Positions 44,275-53,056 of a stretch of DNA of 64,000 nt are shown here, one piece after another. The DNA lies in NCBI RefSeq assembly GCF_031656215.1, contig NZ_CP134228.1, forward strand, positions 4,049,001-4,113,000. Direction: 5' to 3'. Source of the stretch: Mesorhizobium koreense. Its GTDB lineage: Bacteria; Pseudomonadota; Alphaproteobacteria; Rhizobiales; Rhizobiaceae. The position numbers and the translations under genes were made by a program. The notes under the pieces are model-generated. The model saw nothing but the letters and a program-made list of their open reading frames with translations, had not been told where the DNA came from and ran no database searches. The first letter of the stretch is position 1, and every line of letters begins with the position of its first letter.

Positions 44275-45812
44275 CTTTGCCCCACAGAACCGGCCGCCCG
44301 AATATCCTCATCCTCATGGTCGACCAGTTGAACGGGACGCTCTTCCCGAATGGACCGGCCGGTTTCCTGCATGCGCCGCACCTGAAGGCGCTCTCAGCAC
44401 GCTCGGCGCGCTTCGCCAACAACTACACCGCCTCGCCTCTGTGCGCGCCGGGCCGCGCTTCCTTCATGAGCGGGCAGTTGCCGTCGCGGACGCGGGTCTA
44501 CGACAACGCCGCTGAATTCGCCTCCGACATCCCGACCTACGCGCATCACCTGCGCGCGAGCGGCTATCACACCTGCCTCTCGGGCAAGATGCATTTCGTC
44601 GGGCCGGACCAGCTCCACGGCTTCGAGGAGAGGTTGACGACCGACATCTATCCGGCCGATTTCGGCTGGACGCCGGATTACCGCAAGCCCGGCGAGCGCA
44701 TCGACTGGTGGTATCACAATCTGGGCTCCGTCACCGGCGCCGGCGTCGCCGAGATTACCAACCAGATGGAATATGACGACGAGGTCTCATTCCACGCGGC
44801 ACAGAAGCTCTACGAGTTCTCGCGCGTGTCGGAAGACGCCGACCGGCGCCCCTGGTGCCTGACCGTTTCCTTCACCCATCCGCACGATCCGTATGTCGCG
44901 CGGCGGCAATATTGGGACCTCTACGAGGACTGCGCCGAACTCGAGCCGAGGGTCGGGTTCATCCCCTTTGAGAAGCAGGACCCGCATTCGCAGCGCCTTT
45001 ATCGAGCGAGCGACTATGCGGGCTACTCGATCACGGAGGAGAATGTCCGCCGCTCGCGGCGCGGTTATTTCGCCAATATCAGCTATCTGGACGACAAGGT
45101 CGGGGAACTCGTCTCCGTTCTCGAACGGACGCGGATGCTGGACGACACGATCATCCTCTTCTGTTCCGACCACGGCGACATGCTCGGCGAGCGTGGCCTG
45201 TGGTTCAAGATGTCGTTCTATGAGGGCTCGGCTCGCGTGCCGCTGATGATCGCGGGACCGGGAATCAAGCCCGGTCTGATCGAGTCTCCCGTCTCCAATC
45301 TCGACATCCTGCCGACGCTCGCCGACCTCGCCGGCGTGGACATGGACGCTATCATGTCCTGGACCGACGGCCAGTCGCTGAAGCCTCTGATGGACGGAGG
45401 GGCGCGCAAGGCGCCGGTGCTGATGGAATACGCCGCCGAGGGCTCCAATGCCCCGATGGTGGCGATCCGCGACGGGCGCTACAAGTTCGTTCACTGCGAG
45501 ATCGACCCGCCGCAACTGTTTGATCTGGAATCGGATCCCGACGAGCGGGAAAACCTCGCGGCCGACCCAGCGTACGCCGCGCTGATGGCGTCCTTCATGG
45601 AGAAGGTCCATTCGCGTTGGGATATGGCCGCTTTCGACGCTGCCGTACGCGAGAGCCAGGCGCGCCGCTGGGTCGTCTATCCGGCGCTCCGGAACGGCGC
45701 CTACTACCCATGGGATTTCCAGCCGTTGCGCAACGCGTCCGAACGCTACATGCGCAACCACATGAACCTCGACAACCTCGAAGAGCACAAACGGTTTCCC
45801 CGGGGAGAGTGA
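44271..45812 (+). CDS. betC: Choline-sulfatase BetC
   Basis: A 513-residue sulfatase releasing choline from choline-O-sulfate. The Cys converted to formylglycine is C58 in C-A-P-G-R-A-S-F, and metal ligands N-I-L-I-L-M-V-D-Q near the N terminus and C-S-D-H-G-D-M-L-G in the middle are present. Length and the C-terminal [12 protein letters not shown] segment fit BetC rather than arylsulfatases. It is the second gene of the operon, feeding BetA and BetB. Confidence 0.95.
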   Translation: MTLPHRTGRPNILILMVDQLNGTLFPNGPAGFLHAPHLKALSARSARFANNYTASPLCAPGRASFMSGQLPSRTRVYDNAAEFASDIPTYAHHLRASGYHTCLSGKMHFVGPDQLHGFEERLTTDIYPADFGWTPDYRKPGERIDWWYHNLGSVTGAGVAEITNQMEYDDEVSFHAAQKLYEFSRVSEDADRRPWCLTVSFTHPHDPYVARRQYWDLYEDCAELEPRVGFIPFEKQDPHSQRLYRASDYAGYSITEENVRRSRRGYFANISYLDDKVGELVSVLERTRMLDDTIILFCSDHGDMLGERGLWFKMSFYEGSARVPLMIAGPGIKPGLIESPVSNLDILPTLADLAGVDMDAIMSWTDGQSLKPLMDGGARKAPVLMEYAAEGSNAPMVAIRDGRYKFVHCEIDPPQLFDLESDPDERENLAADPAYAALMASFMEKVHSRWDMAAFDAAVRESQARRWVVYPALRNGAYYPWDFQPLRNASERYMRNHMNLDNLEEHKRFPRGE

Positions 45813-45842
45813 CTTGGGGGAACAGCAAACAGGGAGAACGAC

Positions 45843-46478
45843 ATGATCACGGTTCACGGAAGGGCGACTTCCTCCAATGTGCAGATCGTCATGTGGGCGA
45901 TCGGCGAACTCGGCCTGCCGCACAGAAGGCTCGACGTCGGCGGTTCTTTTGGAGGGACGAATACGCCGGAATATCTGGCGATGAACCCGAACGGGCTGGT
46001 GCCGACCATGCAGGACGGCGACCTCACCATGTTCGAGAGCGCGGCGATCCTTCGCTATCTCGGCGCGAAATATGCGAGCGAGCCTTTCTGGCCAAAGGAT
46101 GCAGGCAAACGCGGCCGGCTCGACCAGTGGGCGGAATGGGGGCGGACGAGCTTCACGCCGCCCATGGGACAGATCTTCGGTCAGCTCGTGCGGACGCGGG
46201 AAAGCGAGCGCAACGCAGCGACGGTCGCCGGTCTCGAAACCCAGCTCAGGCGGCTCGCCGGCATCGCAGACAGGCGCATCGGCGACGGGCCGTGGCTTGC
46301 CGGCAACGAATTCACCTTTGCCGATATCCCTTTCGCGCATCAGCTCTATCGCTATTTCACCATGGCTTTCGACAGGGCGGAGACACCGAACCTCGTCGCC
46401 TATTATGAGCGGCTCAAGGATCGCCCGGCCTTCGCCGAGCATGCGATGGTTTCGTATGAGACGTTGAGGGCGGTGTGA
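45843..46478 (+). CDS. Glutathione S-transferase-like protein within the bet operon
   Basis: A 211-residue protein with the thioredoxin-like N-terminal domain (A-T-S-S-N-V-Q-I-V-M-W, N-P-N-G-L-V-P-T, E-S-A-A-I-L-R-Y-L) and an all-helical C-terminal domain with G-x-x-F-T-F-A-D-I-P. It has a GGGAGA site. Position between betC and betA is not part of the standard operon, and glutathione chemistry is not needed for betaine synthesis. The function is not known; protection against reactive betaine aldehyde or other electrophiles is possible. Confidence 0.9.
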   Translation: MITVHGRATSSNVQIVMWAIGELGLPHRRLDVGGSFGGTNTPEYLAMNPNGLVPTMQDGDLTMFESAAILRYLGAKYASEPFWPKDAGKRGRLDQWAEWGRTSFTPPMGQIFGQLVRTRESERNAATVAGLETQLRRLAGIADRRIGDGPWLAGNEFTFADIPFAHQLYRYFTMAFDRAETPNLVAYYERLKDRPAFAEHAMVSYETLRAV

Positions 46479-46523
46479 TGCAGCCCGGTCAGTTGCTTGC
46501 CGGAACGGCCGCGTACCCCCCTC

Positions 46524-48176
46524 ATGCTTGAGGCCGACTACGTCATCGTCGGGTCCGGCTCGGCGGGTTCGGCGCTCGCCTACCGGCTGTCGGAGGACGG
46601 GCGGCATTCGGTGATCGTCATCGAATATGGCGGCACGGATTACGGGCCGCTCATCCAGATGCCGGCGGCGCTGTCGATCCCGCTCAATATGAGCCGCTAC
46701 GATTGGGGTTTTTCGAGCGAGCCGGAACCGCATCTCGGCGGGCGCGTGCTGGCAACACCGCGCGGCAAGGTGCTGGGCGGCTCCTCCTCGATCAACGGCA
46801 TGGTCTATGTGCGCGGCCATGCGCGCGATTTCGACCATTGGGCCGAAGAGGGCGCGCGCGGCTGGAGCTTCGCCGACGTACTGCCCTACTACAAGCGCAT
46901 GGAGACTTCCCACGGCGGCGAGGCCGGCTGGCGCGGCACGGACGGGCCGATGCATGTTCAGCGTGGGTCGAGCCACAATCCGCTCTTCGCCGCCTTCACC
47001 GAGGCAGGCAGGCAGGCGGGGTTCGAGACGACAGCGGACCATAACGGGTCGAAGCAGGAAGGCTTCGGGCCGATGGAGCAGACGATCCATAACGGGCGGC
47101 GCTGGTCTGCGGCGAACGCCTATCTGAGGCCGGCTCTGAAACGGAAAAACGTGAGTCTTGTCAGCGGTTTCGCGCGACGTGTGATGATCGAGAATCAACG
47201 CGCGGTCGGCGTGGAGATCGAGAGGCGGCGAAAGGTGGAGGTGGTGAAGGCGCGGCGCGAGGTGATCCTCGCTGCCTCTTCGATCAATTCGCCTAAGCTC
47301 CTGATGCTTTCCGGCATCGGATCGGCGACGCATCTGAAGGAACTCGGCATCGAACTGGTGGCGGACCGGCCGGGCGTGGGGCAGAATTTGCAGGATCATC
47401 TGGAGCTTTACATCCAGCAGGCTTCGACCAAGCCGATCACGCTTTATTCCAAGCTGAACCCCTTCTCCAAGGCTCTGATCGGGGCGGAGTGGCTGTTCTT
47501 CAAGACCGGGCTCGGCGCGTCCAATCATTTCGAGGCGGCGGCTTTCGTGCGCTCGCGCGCCGGGATCGACTACCCCGACATCCAGTACCACTTCCTGCCG
47601 GTCGCCATCCGCTATGACGGCAAGGCGGCGGCGAAGTCGCACGGTTTCCAGGCGCATGTCGGGCCGATGCGGTCGAAATCGCGCGGCTCGGTAACGCTGC
47701 GTTCCATCGATCCCGCCGACAAGCCGGTGATCCGATTCAACTACATGGCGCATCCGGACGATTGGGCGGATTTCAGGCATTGCATCAGGCTGACGCGCGA
47801 GATCTTCGGGCAGCAGGCCTTTGACGATTTCCGCGGCGAGGAGATCGCGCCGGGTGCGCAAGTGCAGAGCGACGAAGAACTGGACGACTTCATCCGCGCG
47901 CATGTCGAGAGCGCCTATCATCCCTGCGGCACCTGCCGGATGGGTGCGGCGGACGACCCTTTGAGCGTGGTCGATCCGGAATGCCGGGTGATCGGCGTCG
48001 AAGGCCTTAGGGTCGCCGATTCCTCCATCTTCCCACGCATTACCAACGGAAATCTGAACGCGCCGTCGCTGATGACCGGCGAGAAGGCGGCCGACCACAT
48101 CCTCGACAGGGCGCCGTTAGCGCCCTCCAATCAAGAACCGTGGATCAACCCGCGCTGGCGGGAATCCGACCGGTAA
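46524..48176 (+). CDS. betA: Choline dehydrogenase BetA
   Basis: A 550-residue GMC-type flavoenzyme, membrane-associated, oxidising choline to betaine aldehyde. FAD motif [13 protein letters not shown] (residues 6-18), [13 protein letters not shown], and the catalytic His in [12 protein letters not shown] are intact. The start ATG gives the usual N terminus, but no ribosome site is visible; a TTG at 46497 is in frame. It lies 45 bases after the GST gene, so translation may rely on coupling. Confidence 0.94.
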   Translation: MLEADYVIVGSGSAGSALAYRLSEDGRHSVIVIEYGGTDYGPLIQMPAALSIPLNMSRYDWGFSSEPEPHLGGRVLATPRGKVLGGSSSINGMVYVRGHARDFDHWAEEGARGWSFADVLPYYKRMETSHGGEAGWRGTDGPMHVQRGSSHNPLFAAFTEAGRQAGFETTADHNGSKQEGFGPMEQTIHNGRRWSAANAYLRPALKRKNVSLVSGFARRVMIENQRAVGVEIERRRKVEVVKARREVILAASSINSPKLLMLSGIGSATHLKELGIELVADRPGVGQNLQDHLELYIQQASTKPITLYSKLNPFSKALIGAEWLFFKTGLGASNHFEAAAFVRSRAGIDYPDIQYHFLPVAIRYDGKAAAKSHGFQAHVGPMRSKSRGSVTLRSIDPADKPVIRFNYMAHPDDWADFRHCIRLTREIFGQQAFDDFRGEEIAPGAQVQSDEELDDFIRAHVESAYHPCGTCRMGAADDPLSVVDPECRVIGVEGLRVADSSIFPRITNGNLNAPSLMTGEKAADHILDRAPLAPSNQEPWINPRWRESDR

Positions 48177-48268
48177 ACCGCGGATGGGGCCGGCCGCCGC
48201 TGGATTCAACGCCGAATGGGCGTTATCGAGGGGAATCGAGCCGTTTTTGGCTCTGGAGGGTCGTTCCC

Positions 48269-48415
48269 GTGAAGCAGAACCAACTCTATCTCATTATCGG
48301 CGCCCTCGTGGTGATCGTGGTCGCGCTCGGCGGCTATATCTATCATGAGCGCACCAAGCCGGAGGGGGTCCAGATCCAGTTCGACCAGAACGGATTGAAG
48401 ATACAGAAGAACTGA
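48269..48415 (+). CDS. 48-residue single-helix membrane microprotein
   Basis: A GTG start with a clear GGAGGG site 9 bases upstream gives a 48-residue protein. It has a short N terminus (K-Q-N-Q-L-Y), one membrane helix (about residues 6-25, [16 protein letters not shown]), then a soluble tail with [13 protein letters not shown]. Similar tiny proteins occur in other Hyphomicrobiales (from memory), which argues against chance. It is placed between betA and betB. Confidence 0.7.
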   Translation: MKQNQLYLIIGALVVIVVALGGYIYHERTKPEGVQIQFDQNGLKIQKN

Positions 48416-48471
48416 AATTTCCGCCCGGGCCGTTCGCAACAGGCCCGGCGAATCCATGGGAGCCGCCCCGC

Positions 48472-49935
48472 ATGAAGGCGCAACCGACGGCATCGCATTA
48501 CGTCAATGGCGGCTACGTCGAAGACGAGCACGGCCAGAGGCTGGAGGTGATCTATCCCGCCACCGGCGAGACGATCGCTCATCTCCATGCCGCCACGCCC
48601 AACATCGTCGAACTGGCGATAGAGGCCGCGCGCTCTGCACAGGCCGAATGGGCGCGCCTCAAACCCGTCGAGCGGGGGCGCGTGCTTCGCCGCGCCTCCG
48701 ATATCCTCCGCGAGCGCAACGCCGAACTCGCCCGGCTCGAAACGCTCGACACCGGCAAGGCCTTGCAGGAGACACTGGTCGCCGATCCCGCCTCGGCCGC
48801 CGACGCGCTCGAATTCTTCGGCGGGGCGGTCGCCGCCTTCCACGGCTCCCATGTCGATCTCGGCGGCCCGTTCGGCTATACGCGGCGGGAACCGCTCGGC
48901 GTATGCGCCGGCATCGGCGCCTGGAATTATCCGATCCAGATCGCGGCGTGGAAATCGGCCCCGGCGCTTGCCATGGGCAACGCCATGGTCTTCAAGCCTT
49001 CAGAGAACACGCCGCTTTCCGCGCTGGCGCTCGCCGAAATCTATACCGAAGCCGGCCTGCCGGATGGGCTCTTCAATGTCGTTCAAGGCTTCGGCGATGT
49101 CGGCGCGGCCCTTGTCGGCCATGAGGCCGTCGCCAAGGTTTCTCTCACCGGCTCCGTTCCGACCGGGCGCAGAATAGCCGGCGCCGCCGGCTCGAAGCTG
49201 AAGCACGTCACGATGGAACTCGGCGGCAAGTCGCCGCTCATCGTCTTCGACGATGCCGATGTCGAGAACGCCGTCGGCGGCGCCATGATGGCGAATTTCT
49301 ATTCCACCGGCCAGGTCTGCTCGAACGGCACGCGCGTCTTCGTGCAGGACGGCATCCGCGAGCGCTTCCTCGCCCGGCTAACGGAGCGGACGAAGAAAAT
49401 CCGCATCGGCGACCCGCTCGATCCCGAGACGCAAATGGGGCCGCTCATCAACAGGGTGCAGCATGAAAAGGTGCTGGCCTATATCGAGACCGGCAAGAAG
49501 GAAGGCGCGAAGCTCGCCCATGGCGGCGGCATGCCGAAGCTGCAAGGCTTCGAGAACGGACTTTTCGTCGAGCCGACGATTTTCACCGATGTTGAGGACG
49601 GCATGACGATCGCGCGCGAGGAAATCTTCGGGCCGGTGATGTCCGTTCTTTCCTTCACGAAGGAGGAAGAGGCCATCCGCCGCGCCAACGACACGGAGTT
49701 CGGCCTTGCCGCCGGAATCTTCACGCGCGACCTGCCCCGCGCCCATCGCGTGATCGCGGAATTGCAGGCGGGAACCTGCTGGATCAACAACTACAATCTG
49801 ACGCCGGTGGAACTCCCCTTCGGCGGGTACAAGCAGTCGGGAATCGGCCGTGAAAACGCGCTCGCAGCGCTCTCGCATTATTCGCAGATCAAGAGCGTTT
49901 ATGTCGAAACGGGCGACGTCGCGAGCCCGTACTGA
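48472..49935 (+). CDS. betB: Betaine-aldehyde dehydrogenase BetB
   Basis: A 487-residue NAD-dependent dehydrogenase that converts betaine aldehyde to glycine betaine, the osmoprotectant. The fold signatures are P-W-N-Y-P-type (A-W-N-Y-P-I-Q), the general base Glu in M-E-L-G-G-K-S-P, the nucleophile Cys in G-Q-V-C-S-N-G-T-R, and E-I-F-G-P-V. Length and the C-terminal [14 protein letters not shown] fit BetB. It closes the operon, and tRNA-Pro follows. Confidence 0.95.
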   Translation: MKAQPTASHYVNGGYVEDEHGQRLEVIYPATGETIAHLHAATPNIVELAIEAARSAQAEWARLKPVERGRVLRRASDILRERNAELARLETLDTGKALQETLVADPASAADALEFFGGAVAAFHGSHVDLGGPFGYTRREPLGVCAGIGAWNYPIQIAAWKSAPALAMGNAMVFKPSENTPLSALALAEIYTEAGLPDGLFNVVQGFGDVGAALVGHEAVAKVSLTGSVPTGRRIAGAAGSKLKHVTMELGGKSPLIVFDDADVENAVGGAMMANFYSTGQVCSNGTRVFVQDGIRERFLARLTERTKKIRIGDPLDPETQMGPLINRVQHEKVLAYIETGKKEGAKLAHGGGMPKLQGFENGLFVEPTIFTDVEDGMTIAREEIFGPVMSVLSFTKEEEAIRRANDTEFGLAAGIFTRDLPRAHRVIAELQAGTCWINNYNLTPVELPFGGYKQSGIGRENALAALSHYSQIKSVYVETGDVASPY

Positions 49936-49998
49936 CGCAGGTCTCCATAAGCGCTTGCAGGATCGGAACCCGGGCGCTATAAGCCGCCCGTCTGGTCG

Positions 49999-50075
49999 CG
50001 GAGTGTAGCGCAGCCTGGTAGCGCACCTCGTTCGGGACGAGGGGGTCGCAGGTTCAAATCCTGCCACTCCGACCA
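49999..50075 (+). tRNA. tRNA-Pro (anticodon CGG)
   Basis: A complete 77-base cloverleaf. Acceptor CGGAGTG pairs with CACTCCG, the D arm is GCGC/GCGC, the anticodon stem CCTCG/CGAGG surrounds the loop TTCGGGA (anticodon CGG, codon CCG), and the T arm is GCAGG/CCTGC with TTCAAAT. CCA is encoded in the genome. It is the border of a change in composition and gene content. Confidence 0.97.
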
Positions 50076-50534
50076 GTAAAATCAAATACTTGGAAGCACA
50101 TCCGATTTATACGGCAATGATTGAGATAAATCATTGCCGAAGCCTCCTTGACCCGCCTGACATGAACGTCTCACCCGTCTGTCTCTGACAGTCCAGGGGA
50201 TGGTGCCCGTAGTTTTTCCGAGGCCTCTTTGGTCATGGCAGGATAAGTCCACGGCCCGCCACATATCGACGTTGCCTTGCATCGACAGGTCACACCGCCG
50301 CGTGCCCTACCCGGGGTAAGCGTTGTCACGCGCAACGCCGCGCAGACACTGGATGATGGCAGGAATTTTTGGCGTCGAAGCTAAAGCAGCGAGCGTTCTG
50401 ACGAACGCGGTCCCCGCTGCTCCAGTGCTTCAACTTGGTTTCCTCAGCCGCATTTGTGCGACACCAGCCGATCCCGTCCGGCTACAAAATGCTCCAGCGG
50501 CTGCGGCCGGTCAACCGAGTAAAGACCGGCCCTT
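50076..50534. other. Intergenic stretch after tRNA-Pro, no gene seen
   Basis: Around 460 bases without a supported reading frame. I find no integrase, no repeat of the tRNA end, and no transposon ends. This is the left part of the accessory patch. Confidence 0.45.
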
Positions 50535-51155
50535 TTAAGCCCACTCCACCTTGGAGGTCTTGGCGTTGTCGTCCCCTACAAGGCCGCGGCAGAAAGAACA
50601 GTGGAATCGCTTGATGCCTGGATAGGATTTGAGCACCATCGAGAGGAGGTCCTTCAGGTATACGTTCTGCGAGTTCCATCGGTTTCGGATGGTGATCAAG
50701 CTCATCGATCGAGAATCTTGTATGTTTTTCACAGCCGATTTCGCGACCTTCTCGTTCGTCGCTGTCGACGCGATTTTAAACAACTGAGCTAAATTGTCGT
50801 CGACGTAGTTGATACGGTTGGCAATGCGCTCATAAGTTTCAGCGGGCTTGCCCGGCGATCCCCCGTGTCGACCCTGATATTTTGAAAGCTCATAATCGGT
50901 GCACTGCTTTCCGCCGCCAATCGTCTCTACCACTTTCGCTTTGGTATCGGAAAGTTTTACACCAGGGTCGGAAAGTACATTTCCATGTATACCGTAAAAT
51001 ATCAGTTCGACGCCATGCGGAACCTGGAAAGACCTGTTGCCTTTGTAATATCCGCCGTGGGCAGAGATCAATGCGTCTGTGCTGTTGGATTTCGATTTGA
51101 ACATATAAAGCTTTGAACCAATAGGCGTCGCTCCATCGGGAATGGAATCGCTCAT
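50535..51155 (-). CDS. Orphan protein resembling the Stv-type putative adhesin domain
   Basis: A 206-residue protein with no signal peptide. The N-terminal part has A-L-I-S-A-H-G-G-Y-Y and F-Q-V-P-H-G-V-E-L-I-F-Y-G-I-H-G. These are reminiscent of the 'putative adhesin' (Stv) domain found in effectors and polymorphic toxins of plant- and animal-associated bacteria. The C-terminal half is helical and ends with a cysteine pair (F-H-C-S-F-C-R). Codon usage and GC content are unlike the neighbours. The start ATG has GGAGGG 8 bases away. Assignment to the domain is from memory of its motif, so it is tentative. Confidence 0.6.
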   Translation of the reverse strand: MSDSIPDGATPIGSKLYMFKSKSNSTDALISAHGGYYKGNRSFQVPHGVELIFYGIHGNVLSDPGVKLSDTKAKVVETIGGGKQCTDYELSKYQGRHGGSPGKPAETYERIANRINYVDDNLAQLFKIASTATNEKVAKSAVKNIQDSRSMSLITIRNRWNSQNVYLKDLLSMVLKSYPGIKRFHCSFCRGLVGDDNAKTSKVEWA

Positions 51156-51310
51156 AAGTATAGCCCTCCAAGTTGATCCGATGATATTTCCACTAAATCA
51201 TATCTCGTTCAAGCGGTTCGTAAGCGGCGTCATCAGGCCGCAACCTTAAGCTCGGGACTGGCAATGCGGCCCAAGGAAGCAGGCTCATCGCCGCTGAAAT
51301 GCAGGTTGAT

Positions 51311-51517
51311 TCAGCTTGCTGAATGGTATTCGTCATCCTGCGCAGGCGTCTCGCGCGACGTGTTCGCCGGCAAGGCCGCCGGTGCGGGGCCGCTGATTTG
51401 CACGGTAGTCGGCAACGGCGTAAGCGCCAGGCCACCGCAACGCCGGAAGAACTCGTTCCTGAGACCGTCACCTCGTTTGGCGGCATGAACATGCAGTGCG
51501 TAAAGTTGCGGCAACAT
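51311..51517 (-). CDS. Hypothetical small protein
   Basis: A frame of 68 codons from the ATG at 51517, which has a GGAGG site at good spacing (a second ATG at 51523 is too close to it). The product has an N-terminal L-P-Q-L-Y-A-L-H-V-H and a Pro/Ala/Thr-rich tail. I recognise no family. Only the ribosome site supports it. Confidence 0.35.
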   Translation of the reverse strand: MLPQLYALHVHAAKRGDGLRNEFFRRCGGLALTPLPTTVQISGPAPAALPANTSRETPAQDDEYHSAS

Positions 51518-51695
51518 TGTCATTCCTCCCTGTTTCGATAGCCACAATGTCGGCCCGTATGCCCTCGTTCTCCACCCGTTTTCCGACAAGCTGCCGCTTT
51601 CCTGCCTTCACAGCGGCGCACCGCGCGGTTAGACCCTTTCAAGGCCAGACTGAAAAACTTCGTCGGGCGATCCAGCAAGGAGCGGACAGCAGGGT

Positions 51696-51902
51696 ATGCC
51701 GATTGAATGGGCCGACCTCTCCGAGGATGAGCGGACCGCGCTGAAGCGGATGAACCGCGGCCCCTATCCAAATCTGGAACGTCAGCTGGCAGAGCGGCTC
51801 ATTTCCCTCGGTCTGGCCGTGGACCGTCCACGCGGGGTCGGCATCAGTCGGGAGGGGCGGGAACTGGTCATCAACACGCTGCTCGCCGCCAAGGATAATT
51901 GA
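51696..51902 (+). CDS. Small conserved protein, winged-helix-like
   Basis: A 68-residue protein beginning M-P-I-E-W-A-D-L-S-E-D-E-R, with L-A-E-R-L-I-S-L-G-L-A-V and G-I-S-R-E-G-R-E-L-V. The order of helix, helix and a short beta hairpin looks like a miniature winged helix as in DNA-binding proteins of the MarR or phage type. An AAGGAG lies 16 bases upstream, further than usual. The function is not known. Confidence 0.55.
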   Translation: MPIEWADLSEDERTALKRMNRGPYPNLERQLAERLISLGLAVDRPRGVGISREGRELVINTLLAAKDN

Positions 51903-51977
51903 GCGGTCACCGCCTCTGGAACAAAATCGGCGCACCGGGGTTGATGGCTTTGGGGGTGTCGAGAGGGAGGTTCCAGC

Positions 51978-52109
51978 ATGGCCACGAAACCCACCAAAGC
52001 CGGCGGCAAGACCGCGCTCACCGCGAAGAAGAGCGAGGCTTCGAAGCATCTGAAGACGTCGAAGCCGAAATCATCGGCAGCGGGCGCGAAGCCGACCGGC
52101 AAGAAATAG
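51978..52109 (+). CDS. 43-residue lysine/alanine-rich basic protein
   Basis: An ATG with a strong GGGAGG site 7 bases upstream opens a 43-codon frame ending in TAG. The protein is rich in Lys, Ala, Ser and Thr (starting M-A-T-K-P-T-K-A-G-G-K-T), like the tails of histone-H1-like or nucleoid proteins. It is predicted to be disordered and strongly basic. A DNA- or RNA-binding role is only inferred. Confidence 0.55.
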   Translation: MATKPTKAGGKTALTAKKSEASKHLKTSKPKSSAAGAKPTGKK

Positions 52110-52155
52110 CGCTGCCGGTTCAGGAGCCGACGCCTGCCACCGGGACATCAGTGCA

Positions 52156-52971
52156 TTGACGCGAACCGACAATTACCTGCTCGGGCGGGCCGAGAACGAA
52201 GTCGTGCGGCTCAAGCGGCAGATCGCAACGCTTGCCCCGGATTCAGGCGCACAACTCGACAGGATCGGCATCACGCCCGGCGAGCGCGTGGTCGATATCG
52301 GCTGCGGACCGGGAGGCGTCCTGCATCTCCTGGCGGAGCGGGTCGGCCCTGCCGGATCGGTACTTGGCATAGAACGCAGCCCGCGTTTCGTCGAACTGGC
52401 GCGCCGCTTCGTCACCGACCTCGGCTTGTCTCATGTCGAGATACGCGAGAGCGACGCATACGATACGGGATTGCCGCACGGCTCCTTCGACGGCGCTCAT
52501 ATGCGGCTCGTGCTGGTCAACGTTCCCGAACCGGAGCGAATGGTGCGGGAGATGGTGTCGCTCGTCCGGCCGGGCGGATGGGTGGCGAGCTTCGAGGCAG
52601 ACTATCTCCCCTATTGCTGCGATCCGCCGCTTGAGGCATGGACCCGTCTTCTCGATGCCTATTCAGCCTATGCGCGCGCGCAGGGCATCGATCTATCCGT
52701 TGGCCGCCGCACACACGGCCTTTTTCGCGATGCCGGTGCGGTGGATATCCGCGTCGATGCCGTCGTTCATGTCTTCCCACCCGATCACGAGCGCCGGCGA
52801 TTCCCAAGCGCACTGATCGGCAATGTTCGTGAGCGGCTGATCGAAGGCGGCTTTGTCGCGCGGGCTGAAATCGATCGCGATCTGGCGTCACTCGAAAGCC
52901 ATTTGGCCGATCCGGGCGTGCAGGTGATCTCCAACATGTTCTTCCGGCTGACAGGGCGCCTTCCCGCATAA
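52156..52971 (+). CDS. SAM-dependent class I methyltransferase
   Basis: A 271-residue Rossmann-fold methyltransferase with a TTG start. Motif I is V-V-D-I-G-C-G-P-G-G (about residues 46-55), followed by G-I-E-R-S and D-A-Y-D-T-G-L-P and a post-I region M-R-L-V-L-V-N-V-P-E-P-E. The UbiE/COQ5-like core suggests a small-molecule substrate, not DNA. The neighbours give no clue to the substrate. Confidence 0.85.
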   Translation: MTRTDNYLLGRAENEVVRLKRQIATLAPDSGAQLDRIGITPGERVVDIGCGPGGVLHLLAERVGPAGSVLGIERSPRFVELARRFVTDLGLSHVEIRESDAYDTGLPHGSFDGAHMRLVLVNVPEPERMVREMVSLVRPGGWVASFEADYLPYCCDPPLEAWTRLLDAYSAYARAQGIDLSVGRRTHGLFRDAGAVDIRVDAVVHVFPPDHERRRFPSALIGNVRERLIEGGFVARAEIDRDLASLESHLADPGVQVISNMFFRLTGRLPA

Positions 52972-53056
52972 AGCGCATGCATCCTCTTCTTTCGGCTGTT
53001 GCGTGCCGTATCAGGCTGCGCCAGAAAGTATCGCGCCCACGTGTCGAGGATAGGAA

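Noticed and set aside
44787-48098. A 1103-codon open frame on the minus strand opposite betC, the GST gene and betA
   Set aside because: All three plus-strand genes are clear family members. The antisense frame is an effect of high-GC codon bias, and its translation is low-complexity Arg/His/Asp-rich with no recognisable domain.
50076-52155. Integrase and att duplication next to tRNA-Pro
   Set aside because: No tyrosine-recombinase frame and no second copy of the tRNA 3' end were found in the following 2 kb.
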